Assembly: GCA_050117315.1 (NCBI GenBank)
Contig: JASFMY010000031.1
Span: forward strand, 1 to 55,387
Direction: 5' to 3'
Length of the DNA: 55,387 nt
From: JANQIV01 sp050117315
GTDB taxonomy: Bacteria > Bacteroidota > Ignavibacteria > Ignavibacteriales > Melioribacteraceae
In this document: positions 1-8,250 of the stretch, one piece after another
How the letters are laid out: each line of letters opens with the position of its first letter
How positions within the stretch are numbered: position 1 is the stretch's first letter
Notes under the pieces: model-generated
Databases searched by the model: none
The model's input: the letters and a program-made list of their open reading frames with translations, nothing else
Told to the model about the DNA's origin: nothing
Position numbers and translations under genes: made by a program

Positions 1-136
1 CGTATTAAATCCCCATAGAATAAGGAGATGGTTTCGCACAACAGAATTTTATCTGTAAATGACATAATATAGCTTTATCCGCCTTTATATTTTTTTCTCA
101 TTTCCAGATAAAATTCTTTAAAGTTATGCTGACAAA

Positions 137-376
137 ATGTGGAGCATGGAAGATATTAAAGCAAACGTGGGACCTGCAATCGACAGAACAATTAGCTATG
201 TAAAGGACCCCAAAAAAGTAATTTTAGCTTTAACACCGGCAGGTTTGGATCAAACTAACCTAGATTACTTTTTGAATGAAGTAATTTCAAAAAAAATCGG
301 CGGGCTCTTTGTGTGGAATTTCCCTGAGCTTAAATCAAGCGATCTAAATATTATAATAGAAAAATTAGATATTTAA
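137..376 (+). CDS. Small hypothetical protein, possibly a C-terminal gene remnant
   Basis: This is a 79-residue ORF, and a stop codon lies only six codons upstream in the same frame. No convincing ribosome binding site precedes the ATG. Its second half (KIGGLFVWNFPEL) resembles the last strand of a TIM-barrel glycosidase-like domain, so it may be the tail of a decayed larger gene. No family is recognised with confidence. It lies upstream of the secreted-protein and kinase genes on the same strand. Confidence 0.35.
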   Translation: MWSMEDIKANVGPAIDRTISYVKDPKKVILALTPAGLDQTNLDYFLNEVISKKIGGLFVWNFPELKSSDLNIIIEKLDI

Positions 377-538
377 TTTTTCATTTGATTTTTATATTTT
401 ATTGAAAAATTTTATAATAATTAAAATTTTTATTTTTTGTTTTCTATGGAAATTTTTTGAATTTTTTATAAAATAAAATTGGATTTTTTATTAACTTAAT
501 ATGGTAAACTTTTACAATAACCTTTCAGAGGAATCACA

Positions 539-961
539 ATGTCAAAAACAACCATATTAGTTACAATAATTGCGCTCATTTTATGTGTTAATATTTATGG
601 GCAGTCAAAAGCCAATACAGTTTCCATATCCAAAAGTAAGTTAATAAAAATTGTAAATGATGCAGGTACCAACCACATAATGTTTAATATAAAGAAAAGA
701 CAGTTATATATTTTGGACGCAAGAAGAAATGCCTTGCTTCCTAAAAGATATAGAGCTCCTCACAATGAAGTTTATACAGTTTATACTGTAATAGAAGTTT
801 TAAACAAAGTTGAACAAACGACCAAAAGAAAAATAAAATTATACAAAAATGAAAATGGTGCCGTAAAATTTGATATTGATACCGAAGTTAGCACCAAAAG
901 CTTAGTGTTGACATCTGAGGTTGATCGTTTTTGTCCCCCCGGTTGCAGCGGGCTTGATTAA
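539..961 (+). CDS. Small secreted hypothetical protein
   Basis: The 140-residue product starts with a clear signal peptide: basic start, hydrophobic stretch ILVTIIALILCVNIYG, then QSKAN. It ends in a cysteine motif, CPPGC, close to the C-terminus. A GAGGA ribosome binding site sits about 8 bases before the ATG. The stop is 4 bases before the next gene, so it probably forms an operon with the membrane protein and the histidine kinase. The cluster suggests an extracytoplasmic signalling or peptide role, but this is inference. No family is recognised. Confidence 0.6.
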   Translation: MSKTTILVTIIALILCVNIYGQSKANTVSISKSKLIKIVNDAGTNHIMFNIKKRQLYILDARRNALLPKRYRAPHNEVYTVYTVIEVLNKVEQTTKRKIKLYKNENGAVKFDIDTEVSTKSLVLTSEVDRFCPPGCSGLD

Positions 962-965
962 TTAT

Positions 966-1538
966 ATGATAACTAACGGAACAACAATAGAGTATTTTGT
1001 AGCATTTATCTGGTTGCTGCCTATAGCAAGGCAATATAGAACTAAACTATTTACTTTTTTTCTACTGATAGGTATAAGAGATGTTATAGACTATGCTTTT
1101 TTTGAATTAATATATCCGAATAATTATTTAATTAATATTTCCTTTTTCTATTTTGCCTTCTTAACTTTTTTTGACAGTAAAATTCTTATTAAACGGTGGT
1201 ACTATTTTGTAATAATTTATCTTTTATTTGCAGCGGGGTGGTTCGTAACACCGGAGTGGAAAAATCATGCTTTATTACTGGGGTTAATTCTTTTTTTTCT
1301 TCTTCTTGCAGTTATTCACTACTTCATTATAGAATTGGTTGAGGGTAAATTAAACCTCTCAATATTTGTGATTATTACATATATATTTATTCAAATTTCT
1401 TTTGTTGCGATTATATTATTATTCGATTTCGATGAAATATCCAAATACTATTACTTTACATTATTTTGCGAAATTTTTATAGCCCTTTTCTTTGTATTAT
1501 TTAGAGTTGACGATGATAGACTTGCTTTTCAATTATAA
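966..1538 (+). CDS. Multi-pass membrane protein paired with a histidine kinase
   Basis: The product has 190 residues and about six to seven hydrophobic helices with almost no soluble loops. The frame is open further upstream, but the ATG at 966 is chosen because it follows the previous stop by 4 bases. The last 26 bases overlap the kinase gene. This suggests translational coupling and that the protein serves as the membrane sensor half of a split sensor kinase. The family is unrecognised; the sensor role is inferred from gene order. Confidence 0.6.
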   Translation: MITNGTTIEYFVAFIWLLPIARQYRTKLFTFFLLIGIRDVIDYAFFELIYPNNYLINISFFYFAFLTFFDSKILIKRWYYFVIIYLLFAAGWFVTPEWKNHALLLGLILFFLLLAVIHYFIIELVEGKLNLSIFVIITYIFIQISFVAIILLFDFDEISKYYYFTLFCEIFIALFFVLFRVDDDRLAFQL

Positions 1539-2325
1539 AAGCCCTTTACTTTGGGGATTACTGGGATCATTTGTATTTCTTGCTATAGTTCTGGTAGTTA
1601 TAAAATTCTATATCGTACCGTTTACCAAAAAGCTACTAGGAATTAAGAATGAATTAGAGATGCAGAAAATGGAAAATGAGTTGCTTGGCCAAAGGATACG
1701 TACGGCTGTATTTCTTGAGACAAGCGAAAAAGAAAGAAAAAGGATTTCGCAATTATTGCACGATCAATTATTGCCGGTACTGTATACTTCAAAATTTAGC
1801 ATTGAAAGTGCAATTGCCAAAGATATTGTTGACAAAAATATATTAAATGAAACTATTTCCAATCTTGCAGCAGCAAGTGATGATCTTAAGAATATTATTT
1901 ATGAATTAACCCCTGTTGAGCTTGATGTTGTTGACTTGAAACATGCTTTGAGTAATTTAATAAATACATATAAAGATAAGCATGAATTAGGTATAGACGT
2001 TAACGAATTCAATATACCTTCTGATTTAGACAAGAACACATCACTTTTAATCTACCGAATAATCAAAGAACTTTTGTTAAATGTTAAGAAACATGCTGAA
2101 GCCGCAAAAACCGAAATAACTGTTTTTGAAGAGAACAAAAAAATTAATATCGGGGTTAAAGATAACGGCAAAGGGTTTGATTACAAGTCTTATGAAACAG
2201 GCAGATCACATTTCGGTTATGGTTTGAGTCACTTATATGAGAGCGTAAACCAATTTAAAGGTAAAGTAGATATTACTTCTTCAAAAGGCGAGGGTACCGA
2301 AGTAAATATTGAAATACCTGTTTAA
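1513..2325 (+). CDS. Sensor histidine kinase, NarL/DegS type (HisKA_3)
   Basis: The 270-residue protein has one N-terminal transmembrane helix (about residues 10-35) and a short coiled coil. The dimerisation box ERKRISQLLHDQLLPVL carries the phospho-accepting histidine. The HATPase_c domain has an N-box (IIKELLLNVKKHAEA), a G1 box (DNGKGFDY) and a G2-like box (GYGLSHL). These are hallmarks of kinases that phosphorylate LuxR/NarL-type regulators. The ATG at 1513 is preferred over an upstream TTG. No response regulator gene follows; the next 1.8 kb is repeats and gene remnants, so the partner is encoded elsewhere or was lost. Confidence 0.85.
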   Translation: MIDLLFNYKSPLLWGLLGSFVFLAIVLVVIKFYIVPFTKKLLGIKNELEMQKMENELLGQRIRTAVFLETSEKERKRISQLLHDQLLPVLYTSKFSIESAIAKDIVDKNILNETISNLAAASDDLKNIIYELTPVELDVVDLKHALSNLINTYKDKHELGIDVNEFNIPSDLDKNTSLLIYRIIKELLLNVKKHAEAAKTEITVFEENKKINIGVKDNGKGFDYKSYETGRSHFGYGLSHLYESVNQFKGKVDITSSKGEGTEVNIEIPV

Positions 2326-2589
2326 TTTTCCATATATACTTGTTGCAAATTGGTTTTGGTATTTTGTTTTTTTAGAACTCACCTAAATCCTCCCCGCCTC
2401 CCAAAGTCTCGTACAGCGGGCAGGTCTTAAAAAGAGAGGATTTTACGGCAAAATCCCAAAACCAATTTGGCTTGTGTATATTTTACTAACATTTGCGGAA
2501 ATTTATTTTCATTTCCTTTCTTTTCCAAAATCTATTCTTATTGAAATTTTTTAAGAAGAAAACCACAACTATATACGATTTAATCGGAA

Positions 2590-2940
2590 AAACGTTTCTT
2601 CATTTTTTTGCAGTCAGTTTCCCGAAAAAGAATTAAAAAAAGAAGATGATGCACGAAAAAGGCATTTTCACCTTGAATCTAATTTAGATGATATTAGGAA
2701 ATGCTCGAATTATGAAATATCGGGGATAATTATGGGAGCAATAAGTATCTTCCTATTTAAGGAAGACTCACGCAACGCATTAAAGGAAAAACATTGTGAT
2801 AAATGCCCGGTAAGAGAACACGAAAGCGGGAAGAAGATATATTTTCACAATGTATTGGAAGCAAAGCTAGTAATGCCCAATGTGTTATCAATATCCTTGG
2901 CAACAGAAACAAAACAGAAGACGAAAAAATATTTTTAATT
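2590..2940 (+). pseudogene. Decayed DDE transposase fragment
   Basis: An open stretch at 2732-2938 encodes a C-x2-C pair (HCDKCP), then YFHNVLEAKLV and ISLATE. This resembles the catalytic-core entry of a DDE transposase group whose members carry the signature HNVLEAK..ATEFIEN. After LATE the expected continuation moves to another frame (NEDEK-like residues), and no full-length frame exists on either side. I read it as a frameshifted, truncated transposase relic. No terminal repeats were identified. The assignment rests on remembered motif similarity. Confidence 0.4.
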
Positions 2941-3018
2941 GTGGTTATTAACAGCCGCATGTTGTAAACCGTTAATTCTGTACTGTATTGATTTTATAGC
3001 TACATAAGCAGTCAATAG

Positions 3019-3606
3019 ATGGAATGATAAGATCATTAAATGGAGTAATCAAATGACCGGATGGCATAATCGAGTGACTAGACGACACAATTAAGTTGTT
3101 AAATGGAATAATCAAATGACTAAATGGCATAATCGAGTGACTAGATGGCACAATTAAGTTGTTAAATGGAATGATAAGATGATTAAATGGAATAATCAAA
3201 TGACCGGATGGCATAATCGAGTGATTAGACGGCACAATTAAGTTGTTAAATGGAATGGTAAGATGATTAAATGGAATAATCAAATGACTAGATGGCATAG
3301 TCGAGTGACTAGACGGCACAATTAAGTTGTTAAATGGAATGATAAGATGGTTAAATAGAATAATCAAATGACTAGATGGCATAGTCGAGTGACTAGATGA
3401 CACAATTAAGTTGTTAAATGGAATGATAAGATGGTTAAATGGAATAATCAAATGACTAAATGGCATAATCGAGTGACTAGATGGCACAATTAAGTTGTTA
3501 AATGGAATGATAAGATGATTAAATGGAATAATCAAATGACTAGATGGCACAATTAAGTTGTTAAATGGAATGATAAGATGGCCGGATGTGATAATAGAGT
3601 TTCTGC
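3019..3606. repeat. Nested minisatellite: 21-bp units in 84-bp higher-order repeats
   Basis: Twenty-seven consecutive 21-bp units fill 3019-3585, plus one degenerate unit to 3606. Four unit types alternate. All share an ATGG start or a close variant: A (ATGGAATGATAAGATGATTAA), B (ATGGAATAATCAAATGACTAG), C (ATGGCATAATCGAGTGACTAG) and D (ATGGCACAATTAAGTTGTTAA). The order is ABCD BCD ABCD x4 AB D A, giving exact 84-bp periodicity for the C units at 3124, 3208, 3292, 3376 and 3460. Because 21 is divisible by three, the minus strand stays open and would encode a heptad-like repeat (HLIIPFN), probably an accident. Confidence 0.95.
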
Positions 3607-4101
3607 AAAATTAGATATCTAAACGTTTTGTCATTTCTCAACGAACATAGTGAGGAGGCTGCCCGCCGGAGCATCTCTTGTGTAGGGGAACCTGTCCTCC
3701 GAAACATATTTTCATGAAGGTGTGCCGGTAAAGTAGGTCTATAACAAGATAAAAGATAAAAGTAAAAAGGCAAAAGAACCGGTTTCAATTTTTACCCGCC
3801 GTAACATTTTTTTTGTGAAGGCGGGCCATTGATGTGTCCTTTATCTTAATCTTTTTCATTTTATCTTTTATCTTGTCTTTGTTTTATCTTGTCCCCCGTA
3901 GCCCAACCGCCACTAAAGTTATGGTCGGTAAACTTTGGCAAAGGAGGACCCGTCCTCCGTAGCTGCCTTTTAGCGAAGGAGGAACTGTCCTCCGTAGCCT
4001 TGGCGAAGGAGGAATTAATAGTTGAGTATAAAAAGCAGTTTTCATATTTTAGAGTTAATAGTTAATTGAATATCATCTTGACTGTAAAAACTTACAAAGA
4101 G
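3607..4101. other. Gene-free stretch with short GC-rich palindromes
   Basis: No supported gene was found. Around 3941-4016 there are tandem imperfect palindromes: GGAGGACCCGTCCTCC, then GGAGGAACTGTCCTCC about 35 bases later, then a half copy. Related GC-rich text (GCCCGCCGGAGC, CCTGTCCTCCG) occurs at 3660-3700. These look like REP-type intergenic repeats. The rest is AT-rich with no recognisable element. Confidence 0.6.
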
Positions 4102-4381
4102 CCCCGTGAGATAAGAAGGTGTTAATATGTATTATTATATTTATGTATTACAATCTGAATCCGATAAAATGTTTTATGTTGGTTACACCAAGAATATTAA
4201 AAGAAGACTAGTGGAGCATAATGAGGGTAAAGTTAAATCCACAAAAAAAAGAATACCATTAAAATTAGTCTATTGGGAAGGATGTTTAAATCAGCAAGAT
4301 ACTACGAAAAGAGAAAAGTACTTGAAAACAGCATGGGGTAAAAGATATATCAAAAATAGAATTAAAAGTTATCTCACGGGG
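4102..4381 (+). mobile_element. GIY-YIG mini-element with perfect 13-bp inverted ends
   Basis: CCCCGTGAGATAA at 4102-4114 is exactly the reverse complement of TTATCTCACGGGG at 4369-4381. Between them lies only the GIY-YIG gene at 4127-4384, whose last codons form the right inverted repeat. The left end recurs as GTGAGATAAG at 4941-4950, followed by a second truncated GIY-YIG start. That supports a unit that has inserted more than once. The element appears to interrupt the 5' part of the integrase pseudogene. Confidence 0.6.
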
Positions 4382-4384
4382 TGA
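4127..4384 (+). CDS. GIY-YIG nuclease domain protein (UPF0213/YhbQ-like)
   Basis: The 85-residue protein is a single GIY-YIG domain. It has YYYIYVLQS for the first strand and FYVGYT for the second signature, then the conserved arginine in KRRLVEHNEGK and the late TKREKYLKTAWGK segment. Size and motif spacing match the stand-alone UPF0213 type. The family is a predicted structure-specific endonuclease, but the role of such stand-alone copies is unclear. The gene fills the space between two perfect 13-bp inverted repeats, so it may be the cargo or the agent of a small mobile unit. Confidence 0.85.
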   Translation: MYYYIYVLQSESDKMFYVGYTKNIKRRLVEHNEGKVKSTKKRIPLKLVYWEGCLNQQDTTKREKYLKTAWGKRYIKNRIKSYLTG

Positions 4385-4385
4385 A

Positions 4386-4940
4386 TGGATGATGGAATAT
4401 GTAATGTTTAACAATAAACAACACCCCGAAAAATTATCTAAAGAACATATAGAAAACCTTGCAGTTAAAAGAAGAGTATCTGCATCAACACAGAATCAAG
4501 CTTTGTGTGCAATAGTATATTTATATAAAAAAAAAAGATTTCGGATGGCTGGAAGATGTAGCATGGGCACATAGAAGCAAAAGAGTTCCTGTTGTGTTTT
4601 CAAAAAAAGAGGTTGATGAAATTTTCAAGCATTTTAACGGTGTACCTAAACTGGTTTGTTCTTTACTTTATAGTTCCGGTCTAAGATTGGGTGAAGCATT
4701 AAAACTGAGAATAAAAGATATTAATTTTGAATATAAGCAGATAACAGTTAGGGATGCAAAAGGCAATAAGGATAGGATAACTACATTACCCGAAACAATT
4801 ATCCCCGAATTAAAACAGCATCTAAATAAAGTTTATTTGCAACATAAAGATGATATAAAGAAAGGAAAGGGTAAAACAATATTGCCTAATGCCCTGGCAA
4901 AAAAATATCCGAATGCAGACAAAGAATTTGAACCTGCCAT
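4386..4940 (+). pseudogene. Integron-type tyrosine recombinase (IntI) remnant
   Basis: Two frames together give one recognisable protein. 4386-4540 encodes the SAM-like N-terminal part (NNKQHPEKL, then SASTQNQALCAIVYLYKK). After a run of ten A's the frame shifts and continues as WLEDVAWAHRSKRVPVVFSK, then LLYSSGLRLGEALKLRIKDI with the first catalytic arginine, then NKDRITTLP. LPxxxxxxL/PNADKE-type text is typical of IntI. The first residues of the N-terminus are lost at the GIY-YIG element. The C-terminal half with the remaining H-R-H-Y catalytic residues is missing after KEFE, where a second GIY-YIG end begins. It is therefore inactive. It reads in the same direction as the following cassette-like gene. 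Confidence 0.8.
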
Positions 4941-4987
4941 GTGAGATAAGATTTGTATTATTACGTTTACATATTACTTTCTTTAAA
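4941..4987 (+). pseudogene. Truncated second GIY-YIG element (left end only)
   Basis: GTGAGATAAG at 4941-4950 matches the left inverted end of the element at 4102. The following bases read LYYYVYILLSLK, the standard start of a GIY-YIG protein, and then stop at the core-like site GTTAGGC. Only the left 47 bases remain. The break falls exactly at AAAG|TTAGGC, where an integron cassette would join. Confidence 0.55.
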
Positions 4988-4998
4988 GTTAGGCATAC
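4988..4998 (+). other. Integron core-site-like sequence, left end of cassette
   Basis: GTTAGGCATAC contains the 7-base GTTRRRY core where integron integrases cut between G and TT. It is the exact reverse complement of GTATGCCTAAC at 8240-8250, just after the large ORF. Complementary ends around one ORF are the classical mark of an integron cassette. The site lies downstream of the integrase remnant. Confidence 0.6.
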
Positions 4999-5013
4999 TA
5001 AACATTGATAATC

Positions 5014-8000
5014 ATGGAAAAAGAAGAAAAGAAAAACGAGTTTAAGCCCTCTTCATTTATGCGTATGAGGAGACCACATGAATTTTCAGATACTAAATAT
5101 TCTCAAAAGCCACAACTCACCAAATCAATTATTGAGTATCACCTTGAAACTTTGACCAATCGGAAACAAGAATCATTGTTTGAAAATTTTTGTATTGAAT
5201 TATGTCAAAAAGAAATATGTCCTAATTTAATTCCACAAACTGGACCTGTTGGTGGGGGAGATAGTAAAAGAGACACAGAGAATTATCCAATATCAGAAGA
5301 AATCGCATTCCATTATTATTATGCTATTCCAGAAAAAGCATTAAAGGATAAATGGGCGTTTGCCTTTAGTGCAAAAAAGACTTGGAAATCTAAAGTTGAT
5401 TCTGATGTTAAAAAAATATCTACTTTACAACGAAAATTCGACCTAATTTATTTCGTAAGCAATCAAAGTATTTCTGATAAAAAAAGATCACTTGCCGAGG
5501 ATGAACTTCATAAATTATATGGTATTGAGGTTCGGATATTAGATAGGAGTTGGATAATAGACAAAATCGTTGGTAATAAGAGAGAAGAATTAGTAATTCA
5601 ACACCTAAACATTGATATCCCAACTCAAAATATTGTCAAACCTGGTGAACAAGATACAGTTAAAACTCATCAATTAGACGAACTCAAAATTAAAATTAGC
5701 GATTCAAAAAATTATGTTAATAGACAATATATTTTAGTTGAAGATTTTATAAGAGCTACAAAATTAGCTAAGAGTCTTGAATTGCCACGTTTTGAAACAG
5801 AAGGCTTCATAAATCAAGCGATTCGAATAGCCAAACAAATTTCAATGCAAAGTCAAATTATAAGAGCCATCTATCAAAAAGCTTGGACAATGTTTTGGTG
5901 GTATGATGATATAAAGGAAGCTTATGATTGTTTCAAAGACCTAGAGGTATATGTTTATAATTCTTTTAATAGCTATGATTATGAATTACTTGGTAATCTT
6001 TTGATATCACTTAAATCATTTTATAGATTCGAAAATGATTCAGAGATATTGAAAGAGATAAACTCAAAAATAATAATTTACCTTTCTTCTCTTAAGAAAT
6101 TATTTGATGATACATCCAAGCCAAACAATTCTTTGAAAGCTAAATCGTTATACTATACATTCAAAATATTCGATAATTACGGGGATGAGGAAGAAGTTAA
6201 GGTATGTTTGAGGAAATTAAATTCCATTTTAAAACATTCAGAACACCTTTTACATTTTGACGTATTAACAATAATTCAAATTTTTGATGAATTGGGCCAC
6301 GTATTTGAGCATTTCCAAGAATTTGAGAATCTTTTTAACACTATTTGTGATATTACACAGACAAGAAGTGGAGAAGTCGAAACCGGTAGACTATTTCTTA
6401 CTAGAGGTATTTCAAACTACAATAACAAGAAGTTCAAAGAAGCTTTAAAATATTTTGAAAATGCAAGAATAAGGTTTATAAAGGAAGAAACAATTGACGA
6501 ATTTGTTAAGTGTTCAATTCTCACTAGCATGGTATATAAGAGACTTGACTTGCATTGGGCTTCAAGAAAAGAATTAATTTTCTCCATTAATCATTTGTTA
6601 TATGAATTTTCTACATATGGCTCACTATCAAGTAGATTAGTGAATTGCTACAATGAATTAATTTGGAACGAATTATTACTTGGAAGGGTGCCAATAATCC
6701 TATCGTTATTCCAACATATTTATGCTTTAAATTCAGCATTAATTACTGAAGAAAACGATGAATATTCCAAAACAAAATATGATCAAGATTTAGTTCTCTC
6801 TTTGTTGTTAATTAAATCTAACATTGATCAGTTAAAAAGCATACCGAAATTGATCACCATATTAGAGCATTTTGGTTTATATGCTTCTTACCACACTTTA
6901 AAATATGCACTGGGTTATACTGATCTACCTAAAAGACAAGGGGAAGGCGAGATCACCAATCCTGATGATATATATATACATTGTTTAAAACAACCAGCCT
7001 ATAAGGACTTACCCGATACTCCTGAATATCATTTGACAAATCATTTGGAGTATAATACAGTAATATTAGGATGTAATATTATTATAAAATTTTTTAATAC
7101 AGAGAGTAGTATTGAGTTTGCTGAAGATTTACTTGGTGCAATAGAATCTTTCTTTGCATCAATGAGTTATAAAGATTTATTAATTACCAAATCTAAAATT
7201 ATAATTGAATTAAAAGAATCTGACTTTACAAAATATCCTGGAAAAGTTACATTAAATGAGAGTAATTCCAACATTCGGATATTAATCCCCCAAAAAATAA
7301 CTAATTATCAAAGTTCAGAGAATCAAAACGATTTTAAAAACTTCTTGTTAGAATGTATCATAATGTTATTTTCACAAGGAGTTCATTCAAAGGATGATAA
7401 TATATTTGATAAATTGAAAGAACTTGCCGATGAAGGATTGTTTTTTAGAACGTTGAACATATCACCTAGTTATTTATTTAATAGCAATGTTTTTGGGAAA
7501 GAAAAAAAATATTCGATCTCTGATTGGATCAAAGACGTTTCTGATATTGAATATCCGTTAAAAAGATCACAAGAATGGTTAAAAGATATCCCTTCCGAAT
7601 TGCTTTTAAAATATACCAAAGAAGATGATACTCAATTAAAAGAAGTTAAAGAATCAGATTTGTTCCGCCATAAAGATATGCAAGTGCTAGATCAGCTAGT
7701 TGAAGAAAGGCTATGGGACAAAGCCAAATGGAATGCAATGCTCTACTTTGTAAGAGAAGATTATGATGGTAATAATTTACCAAAATTAGGATTTGTATTT
7801 CAAGAACAAGATGGAGCTACCAACCTATTTGTTGATTTGATAAAAAAAATATCAAATAATGACAAGAATGATTTAATACAAATTACTTTTATAGAAAACA
7901 TAAATGCAGCAGAAGATTATATCGTTTTGTTTACGATTAGTGTCGATAATTATTTCAAACAAGAGAAAACGATTAAGAGATTTTTTGCAGTTAAACAAAG

Positions 8001-8232
8001 AATGCAAGTATTTCCCAAAACCAATAAAGAAGCTTTCAACTACTTCAAAAAAGCTTATCGGGAATTAATGTCATATGAATTATTCCCAGCGTTACTTAAA
8101 GATGGTAAATTTGTTTTAGGTTTAGGATTAGCAATAAAGAAAAAGGAATTATTTTTTATTGATGCTAAAAATGTGGAGGAAAATACTTTCGAATATGGTG
8201 TTCTTCAACTTTATAAAGAAGGTAAATTGTAA
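5014..8232 (+). CDS. Large PD-(D/E)XK nuclease plus helical-repeat protein, putative cassette gene
   Basis: The product has 1072 residues from the ATG at 5014; a TTG three codons earlier is less likely. Residues about 40-180 look like a restriction-endonuclease-like fold: helix ESLFENFCIELC, acidic motif GGGDSKRDTE, then AFAFSAKKTW giving the D...(x)xK pattern of Mrr-like nucleases. Residues about 230-650 are helical and TPR-like (for example the ALKYFENARIRF helix). The C-terminal 400 residues are unrecognised. No Walker A or STAND ATPase motif is seen. The gene stands alone between complementary integron core sites. Nuclease fused to sensor-like repeats suggests a DNA-targeting defence protein, but this is inference and no named system is matched. 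The start has only a weak ribosome binding site, which is common in cassettes. Confidence 0.7.
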   Translation: MEKEEKKNEFKPSSFMRMRRPHEFSDTKYSQKPQLTKSIIEYHLETLTNRKQESLFENFCIELCQKEICPNLIPQTGPVGGGDSKRDTENYPISEEIAFHYYYAIPEKALKDKWAFAFSAKKTWKSKVDSDVKKISTLQRKFDLIYFVSNQSISDKKRSLAEDELHKLYGIEVRILDRSWIIDKIVGNKREELVIQHLNIDIPTQNIVKPGEQDTVKTHQLDELKIKISDSKNYVNRQYILVEDFIRATKLAKSLELPRFETEGFINQAIRIAKQISMQSQIIRAIYQKAWTMFWWYDDIKEAYDCFKDLEVYVYNSFNSYDYELLGNLLISLKSFYRFENDSEILKEINSKIIIYLSSLKKLFDDTSKPNNSLKAKSLYYTFKIFDNYGDEEEVKVCLRKLNSILKHSEHLLHFDVLTIIQIFDELGHVFEHFQEFENLFNTICDITQTRSGEVETGRLFLTRGISNYNNKKFKEALKYFENARIRFIKEETIDEFVKCSILTSMVYKRLDLHWASRKELIFSINHLLYEFSTYGSLSSRLVNCYNELIWNELLLGRVPIILSLFQHIYALNSALITEENDEYSKTKYDQDLVLSLLLIKSNIDQLKSIPKLITILEHFGLYASYHTLKYALGYTDLPKRQGEGEITNPDDIYIHCLKQPAYKDLPDTPEYHLTNHLEYNTVILGCNIIIKFFNTESSIEFAEDLLGAIESFFASMSYKDLLITKSKIIIELKESDFTKYPGKVTLNESNSNIRILIPQKITNYQSSENQNDFKNFLLECIIMLFSQGVHSKDDNIFDKLKELADEGLFFRTLNISPSYLFNSNVFGKEKKYSISDWIKDVSDIEYPLKRSQEWLKDIPSELLLKYTKEDDTQLKEVKESDLFRHKDMQVLDQLVEERLWDKAKWNAMLYFVREDYDGNNLPKLGFVFQEQDGATNLFVDLIKKISNNDKNDLIQITFIENINAAEDYIVLFTISVDNYFKQEKTIKRFFAVKQRMQVFPKTNKEAFNYFKKAYRELMSYELFPALLKDGKFVLGLGLAIKKKELFFIDAKNVEENTFEYGVLQLYKEGKL

Positions 8233-8239
8233 ACGATTT

Positions 8240-8250
8240 GTATGCCTAAC
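8240..8250 (+). other. attC-type R'' site (GTATGCCTAAC), right end of cassette
   Basis: GCCTAAC fits the RYYYAAC inverse core of an attC site, and with its GTAT prefix it mirrors the left core site at 4988 over 11 bases. It begins 7 bases after the stop codon of the large ORF. The IS element starts at the very next base. The rest of attC would lie beyond the IS, from 10007 (AACATGCAACTCAAACC...). A matching right half (GTTRRRY) could not be recognised there. Confidence 0.5.

Noticed and set aside
2972..3550. 192-codon minus-strand ORF encoding heptad repeats (HLIIPFN)
   Set aside because: It is explained by the 21-bp minisatellite, whose unit length is divisible by three. There is no ribosome binding site and no coding sequence outside the repeat.
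3019..3606. CRISPR array
   Set aside because: There are no unique spacers; all units are diverged copies of one 21-bp motif in direct contact, and no cas genes are present.
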